The position numbers and the translations under genes are program-made. Source: Caprimulgus europaeus (lineage: Eukaryota; Chordata; Aves; Caprimulgiformes; Caprimulgidae). Taken from it: a stretch of DNA of 64,000 nucleotides. The notes beneath the pieces were generated by a model. The model was not told the origin of the DNA. It did not search any database and was given only the letters and a program-made list of their open reading frames with translations. The stretch covers positions 46,181,515-46,245,514 of the forward strand of contig OU015528.1 in assembly GCA_907165065.1 (NCBI GenBank). The letters are read 5' to 3'. Positions 24,801 through 36,800 of the stretch are shown piece by piece. Numbering within the stretch: the stretch's first letter is position 1; every line of letters starts with the position of its first letter.

Positions 24801-27800
24801 GACTAAAAACTGCTGGGCGACAGAGTCCAATACAAACCTAAAGATAATGAGAAATACTCTTCTCTAAATAGCTAAAATCAAATGTTTTTTCAAACATGTC
24901 CGTGTAAAACGTCCTTTAAACAGTAGAGAAAGAATCTCATACTTCAGACTGGAAGGGACTCTGGGGACCTTATCCATGTCTATAAATACCTGAAAAATGG
25001 ATGAGGCCGGGCTCTTTTTGGTGGTGCCCCGTGACAGGACAAGGGGCAATGGGCAAAAACCAGAACAGCGGAAGTTCCACACTAACCCAAGGAAAAACTT
25101 CTTTACTGTGAGGGTGACGGAGCACTGGGACAGGCTGCCCAGAGAGGTTGTGGAGTCTCCATCTCTGGAGATGTTCAAAAACCCACCTGGACGCTTTCCT
25201 ATGCAACCTGTTGTAGGGTATCTGCTTTAGCAGGGGGGTTGGACTAGATGATCTCCTGAGGTCCCTTCCAACCCCTACGAGTCTGTGATACTGTGACTTG
25301 AGGATGTTTCAGCTCCAAACTACTGCTCATTTATGGTATTAGACCAGATTGTTCATGGTTTTATACAGTTGGGTCTTGAAAACTTCCAAGCATGAAGACT
25401 GCATGAACTCTGTCCCACCCACTCCTCTGCTTCACTGTCTTCATGGTGATAAAGTTTCTCCTATATCCAGTTGGAGCCTTTCTTGTTCCAGTTTATGCAC
25501 ATTGTCCCTCATCTTCCTGCCACACACCTCTGAAGAACCTGGCTTTAACCTCTCATCAACCTCTTTGTAGGTATTCAAAGACTGCTATTAGATCCCCCCA
25601 AAGCCTTCTCTTCTCCAGGCTGAAGAAGTCCCAGTCCCTCAGCTTCTCCTCATAGGCTGAGTGCTCCAGCCCCCTGACCATCTCTGCTGAACTTGCTCAA
25701 GTTTATCAATATCTGTTTTGCACTGAATACACATTAGAAGCTGAGAAGGCAAACAAGACACATCCTAACACACTATTTTTTTCAACAATTCAAGAAACAT
25801 TAGAAATGTCACTCTTGTCGCTTTAAAGTTCATATTCTCATATATATTCATACATATGAATATATAAATATATATTATTAATATATAAATATATTAATAT
25901 ACCTAGAAATAGAATTAAAACCCACATACTATAAAAGGTTTTCTTCTACAACATTAAGCAACAAAACTGTTTTTCTTCCTTATAATTAATTTTAAACAGG
26001 TGTTTGAGAAAGGACAGGAAAGTAGTCAAGTAGTATAACTAGTTCAAAGTGACAGCTTGCTTTGTAGATTCCCATCTTGGCATATGCAGATATTTCTTGG
26101 ATCATCAAACCAATTGCTTTGTACTGCAGACACAACCACGCTCCATAAAACAGTAAATAAATTTTTCACTTCTAAATCATTATTTTCCCCCACAACTCTA
26201 ATTTTAAGTCTCTTCCAAAATCCAACTTCAACAAAGGATCAAATCCTGAAGCTCTTTAAATGCTGCATTTGTGTACCAACTTAACTTTTAACTTAGCTTT
26301 TGAGGATTAGAACTAGTCCTGTTGTCTTATTCTTAAGAGGAACTATTTCTGCCCATGAATTTTCTAATAAACATTCTCAATGTTGGCACCAGAACTGATT
26401 AAATGCCAGATGAACTTTTCTTCTTCATACCTGGATCTTGCAGATTTGTGGTGCTGACAGGTTTCTTTAGTTCATATCCCAAGAGATACAGGGCAAGGCT
26501 GGGAGGACTACACTCAAGAGAGGTGATAAGGAGATTCAGAATATGGATCCTTGTTTCATGATGGATTCGTGCGCGCTGCTTCTCAGGTTCCAGCTCTTGA
26601 TTTAAAAAAAAAAAAAAAAAAAAAGAAAAGGAAAAAAAAAGATGAGGTGAATAATGAAGAAATTCATAAACCCTTTTAATGGAGAAATCCTCAGAGCCTT
26701 CAAGATAAATACAAGAAAGCTAAAGCATCAACTTATATTAGTACAGAGGGATACAAGACCGAAACTTCAAATTACTATTAATACAGCACTAAGTAATACA
26801 CACAGAGCGATGTTAAATGTCTTCTGAAAACAGACTCAGCTGGCAGTGGGCTTATCATACTACAGACATACCTCAATAAGACATCGGTGCTTTTCACTCT
26901 GTCAAAAGTCCAAGGACCTTGACAGGCTTGAGAGGTGGGCCCTTGCAAACCTCATGGAGTTCAATAAGGCCAAGTGCAAAGTCCTGCATCTGGGTTGGGA
27001 CAACCCCAAGCACAAATACAGACTGGGCAGAGAATGGATCAAGAGCAGCCCTAAGGAGGACTTGGGGCTACTGGTTGACGAGAAGCTCACATGAACCAGC
27101 AGTGTGCGCTTGCAGCCCAGAAGGCCAACCATATCGTGGGCTGCATCAAGAGGAGCATGGCCAGCAGGTCGAGGGAGGCGATTCTCCCCCTCTGCTCCGC
27201 TCTCGTGAGACCCCACCTAGAGTTCTGTGTCTAGTTCTGGGGCCCCCAACATAAGAAAGACACAGATCTACTGGATGGAGATCAGAGGAGGGCCAAGAAG
27301 ATGAAGAGAGGGCTGGAGCACCTGTCCTATGAGGACAGGCTGATAGAGTTGGGGCTGTTCAGCCTGGAGAAGAGACGGCTCCGGGGAGATTTTATAGCGG
27401 CCTTCCAGTACCTGAAGGGGCTACAGGAAGGCTGGGGAGGGACTTGTTACAAGGACAAGTAGTGACAAGATATGGGGTAATGGCTTTAATCTGAAAGAGG
27501 GGAGGTTTAGATTGGATATTAGGGATAAATTCTTGACTGTGAGGGTGGTGAGACAGTGGCCCAGGTTGCTCAGGGAAGCTGTGGATGCCCTCTCCCTGGA
27601 AGTGTTCAAGGCCAGGCTGGATAAGGCTTTGAGCAACCCTCAGGTGTCCCTGATCATGGTAGGGGGGTTGGAACTTTAAGGTCCCTTCCAACCCTAACCA
27701 TTCTGTGATTCTATGATTCAATTCTACAGAAAATACCAAAAAGGGATATCTTTACCTCTTTCATTAATTTCATTCTATGCAAAAGATAACAGTGTAAAGC

Positions 27801-30800
27801 CATTTTTAAGAAGCCTTTTACATACCATCATCTGGATTAATTAATTCTTCTGCATCTTCATTGTCCAAACATTCCACAAACCCAGCCATCAGCTTCTGGC
27901 TAATACTCTATATTCCACAACAGAGGTATGGAAATAAAGAGGATTTTAAGATTATTGAAAACAATAGTTTTCATAATTCCCTCCACAGAAGTTGACATAA
28001 ATTCTAGACAAAAATTATATAACCAAGTTAATAAGCAGGAGTTGTGTCCTAGCTGTTCTAAGCATAGGTTAGCAATTAGCCACTGACTAGAAAAAAAAAC
28101 CTACTGTTGTTACATATGCTAAATAATAGTCTTCAACCTGTGAGGATAAAGTCAAGAAAAAAATCTCAGTATCTCAAAGAATATTGTCCTTTTCCTTCTT
28201 ACAAACACCCATAATATTGCTGGGTTTTTTTCAGTTAATTAAATAGTTGCTTTTCACAATGTCACAGTAAAAGACTTCTTAGAGGTAGGTAGATATAAGA
28301 TAAAGTATAGTTTTAATGTACTTGATTTAGAAACTTAATCTTTAAAGTATCATTATGCAGCACCAATATTTCTCCACCAGTTTCTTTTTCCAGATACAAA
28401 GAAATTGGCACTTACCTGATCATGTGTGAAATCACCAACTAGCTTTATCTGGATGTTGGAATTATAAGAAATACAGCACAAAATCTTGGCACTTTCAAAA
28501 GCCAGTTCAGGATTGCTGTTTCCATGACAGAGATACCTTCAAATATACAAGATTATTGTAATGAATCTGTTGAGAATTTTACTATTTTAAGATGGCAATG
28601 TAGAGATGAAAAATTAAACAATTTTTAGAACTAAAACATATACAAATCAAACTACATGAGAAGATGTTAAAGCTACAAACAAAATTTCACTCTACACGAA
28701 GCACTTGACATTCCTCCATCAAAGGAAGTGTAGCAGGCTGAATAGGGACAATAATCTCTCCCAGAATTTTTACCATTCTTTTTATCCAAAATCTACCTCA
28801 AACACTGCAGGAGAAGCTAAAGCCGGTTACAGGCTCACACAAGAAACACAAAGAAAATACCTTCAGATCACGCAGAAGTGAGTGTCACTGAATACCAAAA
28901 CCAGCCACAATCAACTACTGCACATACTCAAAACAGGCGAGAGAAAAAAATTAAAAGCATCTTAAAAGGTACACTTTTTAAAAAACTATTTGTCTCCTAC
29001 TGTTGTGTGAAAAAAGTAATATAATGAAAACCAAAAATTCATATATAGAAAGAGTTCAATTTTTTAGTGCATTCCCTGTCAGAATATCACTGCTCTTTTA
29101 TGCACTCAGTTCTACTATTCATCAATGTTAGTTTGTCTATAAAGTTATTATAAAATCAAACACCGACAGAAAGTGGCAATGGGAAGTGGAAATCCTAAAG
29201 TTTCACATTTGAAATGGAGTTTCAGATTACTAGCCTGATACTTTTAATACAGTAGCGAATGGACAATATTGTGAAACATTCAAGTGGCCAATAGCAACCA
29301 AATGTAGTTTTACTCTCCCACCCTATAACAACCAAAGTCTGGGGCAAACTGAAAGTTCTGGCAGGGGGATTGGACTAGATGATCTTTCGAGGTCCCTTCC
29401 ACTCCCCGACATTCTGTGATTCTGTGAAACCCTGCACATAAGGCAAGCAGGAAAAAAATCATGAGTGGGGGGAAAAAAACATTATAAAGAAAATTATAAA
29501 TGCAGATCCCAGTCCTGCACTAGACAATACACAGATCCTACCACCGATGAAGACACCTCCCCCCACCAAAAAAAAAAAAAAAAAAAAAAAAATCAGAGAC
29601 GCTCTGCATAAAGAGAAGCATTGGCTAATAAAACTAATCAAAGGACCAGGATCCAAACACTTCTGTGCCTCCAAAATCCCTCCCTTCTCAGTACTCTGCA
29701 CATACCTAGCGACATTCACCACGTGATCTGCTTTTTTAGTGCGAGGATTGATTCCTTGAAGCAGCTGCTCCAGTGGCGTTACAATAAGGGAGAGGTGGCT
29801 TTCCCGCAACAGATCCATAAAAAGATTCTCTTTCTGTAGGGCTAAGTTTAGAAGTGCAAGGCAATACTGTACAGCTTTCTCTAAATGCTTCTTCCCTGCA
29901 GTGCATAAAACAAAGGAGCAGTTAAACAGACTACATTCATAAACCTTATTCATCAAGCCTTGCACCAAGAAAGAACTCGCCAGTTGTTTACTGCAAGAAA
30001 AACTCCCCCTAAAAACCAATTTTTGTATGCAAGAGAAACAACATCATATTGAAGATATGCAATGTCAGCTTTAAATCCTACTTAGTAAGCATTTTATCTT
30101 CACATGAAAAATAAATTCTAGGCACATACCAGGAAATGGAGCGTAAGTATCAAGCTGCTTAACCCCTTCTTCTAGTAAACTAAGGGCTAGTTCCAGCATT
30201 GGGGACTCATTCAACAGGTGATACATCAAATTGAATCCAGGTGGTTTATATGCTATTATTTCTTCTCCTAGAGAGGAGGGGAAAAAAAGTAACATTCAAT
30301 AGAAAAGACTTCCATTAATCAAGCTAGCCTGAGCTACAAATCATAACAGTCCATACTGTAAGCAACATCTAAGTAGATGAAACATACTGTGTACAAAGTC
30401 TTCAGAGATTTCCTTTACACATAGGTTATTTAGGTAATTCAGAAAGTTTGGGAAGAGTAGTAATGGCAATTACCATTACTTTTCAATATCTAACAGTACA
30501 ATTTCAACTTTAACCAGTAATACTTTCCTTAAGTAGATCTGACCTTGGATTCAATTCAATACTAGAACCTTATAACATATTAGAGTTGCATTAAATGGTT
30601 TTGCAAGACTGAAGTAACTGGAGAAAGCTTACATCCCCCCCCAAACATCCCCCTACATGAACACCGTGGATGAGGGAAAAAGCGTTTCCATAAGTCAAAG
30701 CTGAGAAGGCCCATTGAACCCCTGATGCTCATAGTGTACAGATACTTGCATGTCTGTTGCAACAAGGTATGCAAAAAATGAAACTATTAGCCTAAAGGAC

Positions 30801-33800
30801 TGTCATAAAACAGACTAAAAAGTCAAGACTAATGTTTCTGGGTTTATCTAGTCTCCAAGAAAACTATGTTGGATAAAAGCAGAATATCTTCTTCAATATG
30901 CAACTGAGAATGAGGGTGCTTAAACAATTCCCTTCTCCTGCTGTTCATTCCATGTCTGTGCTGCCCTCTAACACACCAATAGACATGCCATGCCACTGTG
31001 GAGCCACACACTGAATCAGTTCAAGAAATGGATCTAGTAAAAAAGATCAAGTTTTAATCCATTCCTACAATGTATCATGCAACTCACAACCAACCACACA
31101 AGCTGAAGGACTAGCTGAGGACAAGAAGGAACTAAGAGAAATTGCTCAAGCGTGTTAAGCTGCCAAGAACTGTTTGTCAAAGTACAGGGCACAGAGGCCT
31201 CCCAGACTGAGGAGAGCCCACTGGAGACCTATGTCTTAAAGTTGTTGTTCACCTAAGAAGTTGTTCTTACAACTCTCTACTGCTACAGGCAAATCCACAG
31301 GTATCAGAATTGCATTAAATGCTAAGATGAAACTTTATATTAAAAAAAAATCTGCAGCCCAAATAAGCCTTAAATTTCCTATAATGAGGCAACTGACATC
31401 TACTTTCGCCTTTTAAAGAATAGTTGTCCAAAATTAGCTGACTTCAGATCATAATTCTACTGCTACTGTCTGTTCTAAACAATATCAATAATATTAATAT
31501 TAGAGGATATATCAAATACACAGACAACTTTAAATTAACCCTATAAAATAGTGGTGATTTAGATATAGGCCAAAGAAATCCTGAGGAACAAGCCCAAAAC
31601 CACCGTGTTTTTTAAGTGTCAAACACTGCTCTTTAATCAAATAGACAATGCAAGAGAGACTGAAGTCATCCTTGTAGTAGAGGAAGAGAAGTAGGAAAGC
31701 AAGCGTACATGAAGCACTACTGAATCAGCAACTGATAGTATGTGGCCATTTTTTGAACATCTTCCTATCTTAAGGCCTTGGTCTAGCTTTCCACCAGCTT
31801 ACTTGCAATAATAAACAAGATCACAAGATAGATGCAAGAGAGTAAAGCAAGTTACAATTCTGTTTGTCTGTGAACAAATGAACAAGTTAACCTTGTAATT
31901 CCACATATTGGTCCACAAAGTCTTCAAGCTGAGGTTCATAGTCCCGTAGCAATTTGTAAAACACTTCCAGAACAACCTCAGCTACTTCCCACTGTAGATA
32001 ATCACAAAATGAAGAAAAAGTCATACATAGAATAAGACCAATACTGCAGCAACAAGACCAAGATGACAAAGAATACAACAGGCAGTGCAGTGATGTACTG
32101 GATCAGAAGTATGGCATGACTATCTAATTCTGAAATACTAACCAACAACACTTACAATTCATCATGTCAAATAATTTGAAAGGCAAAACTTTCTTTCTGG
32201 AGTAAAAGGGAACACTAAAACAGATTTATTGCCCATTTTAGGCTCTATTATACAATGTACACATTAGTATATTGAAACTACAGGCCATAAAGAGTCTTTT
32301 TTAGATATACAGCTAAGAACTGATCATTAATAGCTTCCAGGATAGTTTAGCATGTGCTTTCATCCACAATTATCCTAAAGGAAACTCAAAATTCCTTGAT
32401 TCAGCAAGTCAGAAATATTCTCTGAAGTAACAATGAGGAAAGGACAAAAAGGACAAATTTGACTTGCAGATTTCGTCATGTGGTGAACAGAAGTCATGAG
32501 CCATGCAGTAGAGCTGCACAATCCTGCACAGCAAATTGAAATTTAGCAATAACACAAACTACTGTTTTGCTTTTGGTTTTGTTTTTTGTTGTTTTTTTTT
32601 TTTAAAGGGTACTTTATACAGGCTCCTTAGAAGTAGTTCACAGATCCTGATGACCCAGGAGTTGAAAAATCACCTGGTTAAAGAATCAAAACACTAAGAA
32701 CTGCTCCAGGTTAGCTCTGCTGCATTAGGCTTGCACAGCTTCTCAAACAGATCTAAGCCATATCAGCAGTGCCAAATAATTTTAACTACATCCTAAAAAA
32801 GAAAAAAATTTCAAACAAAAATTACTTTTTCAGCAGCTCTTCGGTAAGCTCTGGTGCGGAATCGGAGAAACACAGTGTCCCTAAGGAACTGGAGATAGGG
32901 ATCAAAGCCTGGTGGGCGGAGACCTGCTCCCAAATTAGAGGGGAATGAACTTGCCACTAGCGTGCTGATGAGTCGACAGAAGGCACGGGTTAAAGGATAT
33001 TCCTCACATCGGGACTCAATCTCATTCAGTTCAACCTTCCCAAGAGGAGAGAAAAATCAAACACTTTGAGGGAGGAAAAAACATGTGAGAACAAATAATA
33101 TAAGGGCATCATCTGCTAATTACTTCACAGTGAATTGACTTTGCTACATTTTCATCTATGGTACACCACAAACAAAGCAAAAGCACTGAAGCAACAGTAC
33201 TGTCATTTCAGTTCAGCAATACACTCTTCATTCATTTTTGAGCTAGTAGAAGATACACCTCAACACTTGCATACTTTGCTTTAATTCACCACTTTTACTA
33301 GAAGTGAGCTGTACTAAGACGTAACAAAAGTGAAGCCAATTTAGAAAAATTGGAAAAATCTCAATAAGAGTGTTCAGAAGGAATTTGAGGGTTTAGATGC
33401 TGCTCTGTTACTAGTACAAAGCTGCACTAGATTCATAAATTGATAAAATCTCTAGACATTGCAAGCAGGCCTGAGAGGAAAGTAAGAAGCAGTGAAATGA
33501 CAGCAGCTATTCCAAGGGTTTCCCATGGACACAGCAGCAGATGCAGCCTTTGTAAGTATTTCCCAAACTCACATGCAGATGGTCAGAGAGGTTATGTAGG
33601 TACAAAGAAACTCTTACCTCAATACCAATTGCTTGTCTCTGGCCTGGACTTCTTACAGTTTGCAGTATCTTCAAAACAGAAAAAGAAATGAAAACAGGCA
33701 AACAATACAACAATTATCAAAGCACATCTCCATCATTTCTATCAGGACTAAAAGGTACTCATCACTTTTTAGCTGCAAGAAGAGGTTTCCTAAATCCTCT

Positions 33801-36800
33801 TAAAAGGTAAAAAGCTAATTTTTTTCTGTCTGAAAGGCTGGATTATATGTTGTACACTTCTAGCTTTACATCCTCAAAGATCCGCATCAAGTTTGTTGTT
33901 AAATGAAAGAAAGAACAGAAATGCTTTCACATTAATGATTTTTGTCTTATTTTGGCTAGGGGAAAGATGTTTCTCTTGTTATCTCTTACACCAGTACATT
34001 TTAAGGAATATCTTAAATTAGGAAGTAAAGGTGCAGAGCATTTAAAATACTACTATTACAAGATACCATTATTATCAGGGTCTTCAGATTAGTAATTAAC
34101 AACAAACCAGCAGTTGCAGTTCAAATGCCTCAAGTTCTCCCAAATAAAGCAGCAATTGGTTTGAACCATAACACACACTATAAAATAAGCCCATCTCATT
34201 ACGATTTCTGAATTAATAATATCGAGAGCATTTTCATTTGGGAGTCATCTTCCTTAGCATTTATACTAATTTTTTTCCCTGAAATCAAGATAGAATTGAA
34301 AAAAATACTTTCTTAAAAGGTAAGAGTTTTAATACGTATCAAACATTTGCCATCTAAATGTGAAAGTTGGCAACAATATCTTGTAAATTACAATTAACTT
34401 CCTCTAAAAATTAAATGCCTGAAAGCGGAGCTTTTTAGCAAGTCCTTTTTTCTATAAGCACCACTCACACTGGAAGAATATTACATACAAAAAAACCCCA
34501 CAAACCACAAACCAAAAGTCCCCACAAACAAAAAACAGAAAAATATGCAACCTACAAAACATTTATTACTGATGACATACACTGAGGAAAAAAACAAAAC
34601 AAAACATAGTGAGCAGAGGATTGCCTCTTAGAAAACCTGTATTTATGCAAAATAAGCATAGCCAATGAGATCTCTGAGGCATAAAACCATACTGTCATTT
34701 TCAAAATCATTTCAAAGTAAGAACTGCATTAATTAAGTGAAAAAAAATATATTTAACAATGGCAACAAGAAATTTAGGAGAAAGTGTGATACTATTTCAA
34801 ATACACTGACAATTTCAACAGATTGGGATCCTATAGTCCTAAGCACTGAAAATCTTAAAATACCTGTGTATATTCCAGGGATTGCCAGAGTGAAGCAGCT
34901 ATTTCAGGAGACTTTCCAAAAGCAGTAAGGGTTTCTAATAGCTCTGCTTTCAAAATAGGAGGAATGCTGCACTGCAGAAGTCCCAGAATGACCACTACTG
35001 GTGTCCACTGAGGGTGCTCACAAAGAGCCAAGCGAGCATTCTCACTCTTCAGAGAAACAGAAAACAAAACTGTAGATTATTACTTTGAAGATTATTTATG
35101 TTTAACACACTCTAATTCACAATTCAGTACCAACAACTCTGCTTCATACTTGAAGGTACACAAAACATCAGAAGAATGGCAAAGCATTCCAAAGCAAACA
35201 ATTTTAATTGAACAAAAAGATCAATTTAACGACTCACGAGTACTAAAATTATGCCTGTCCATACAGGAAAATTATATGCATAATATAAACTTCTTACAAT
35301 AACATGATTTTTAAAATATTTTTTTAAGTAGATACACATTTATGGAATTAGTCTTAAATAAGATTAAGTATTTACACTCTAGACAGCTTCTTCAAGCACT
35401 GATAGAGGGACTATATCAATATTTCTATTATTAACTTAAATTGCATTTGCTAGGAACTTATATGAATTTGTTTAAGTCTAAGAGCAGGATCATGACCAGT
35501 GTAAGCTCATTTGAGACGCTCAGATGAACCATTGAACAGGAACAAGCTTCTAACCTCATCAAATGACAATTCTCTGCATCCTTAGAACAAACATACTTCT
35601 TCCCAGGTGATGGTTTGATGATGCCAGGAAATACTAGTTTAAAGAGTTCTTTTTTCCCCATGCTTATCCAACGCTGACATGACAGCTGACATAGGAACAC
35701 CATATATCACCACCATCAAAGATGATTTTTAAAAAGCCTAATTACTTTCATTGATCTGTCTTGTGTTTGTGTCAGGGAAATCTAGGGTATCTCACTACGC
35801 CACAGAATTTTTTAGGCTGTAATCTAGTGGGTACTGAAGAGTTGAATTCCACAGTATCCAGAATTACCCCAACAATTCACAATACAGAATCTGCCCTTGG
35901 AATCTCAGTCAATTCATGGCACATTTTACATTCTTGGTTTGGGGACATCTTAAATCTAACTCTGGAGGAAAACTTCACAGTCAATCAATTTCCTTGCCAA
36001 AATTCTACCATTTCCTTTTAATTTCATATATTATTTTTATCTTTTCGAAATCATAATTAAATGCAAAGAACTTTCCCACTCCATAGTAATTTCTTTTGAA
36101 TATACCTCACTCCTGACATCAAACTGTCAGGAAAGCAAGACAATCAGTAACACCAGCAATAAAGGAAAAGGTGTCATCTCTTCCTGCTTTGCCTGGACTG
36201 TGTGCTTGGTCATAACTTTTATTCCTGATGCTCCCCATACTTTTGAGATTCACTAATCAAATGACAACAACTGCTGAGTAAATTTGCCCTACATATCTTT
36301 TTGGTCAAGTGAACTTCACAGCTGAATGATGATGTTTTGAAAGAAAAAAAAAAAAGGAGCATCAACAAAGAAAGCCAAATAAAAGTTTACTTACGCAATT
36401 CACTATAACAGTGGTCAGCTGTAAAAAGGCAATTAATCCATCCTGTTCTTTCTGTGTGATTCCTCGGAGAGGCAGGTGACGATACTGGACACTGTCTGCG
36501 CTTGGCAAGTCTTTCCTTAAGTGTTCATGATAAAGCATCAAAGAGTGGAAGAAATGCTCCCAGGAGACAGGACTGCCACCTGCTCCTTGGATGTTTTCCA
36601 CTAGAAAAATGGCAAACAAGTGTCAAGACTTTCTTTCTACGCTTTCAAAGGGTGACAAGCAGGGCAGTTAAATTTAAAAGGAAAACGTTCTTATCTAGAG
36701 GAAAACAAAGTTCAAAGTAAAGCTATTAGTACCAAAATTAGTGGTTCTGGTTTGGGGCTTTTTGTTGTTGTTGGGGTTTTTTTGTTTTTGGTTTTCAGTA

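Larger units (their letters stand above)
16112..24944 (-). other. NUP205: NUP205 introns 21 (left part) to 28 (non-exonic parts)
   Basis: Long AT-rich introns with scattered A/T runs and no recognisable repeat or extra gene. Confidence 0.65.

Noticed and set aside
26846-27254. Two overlapping plus-strand frames near 26846-27254
   Set aside because: Both are pieces of the CR1 LINE coding region in broken frames.
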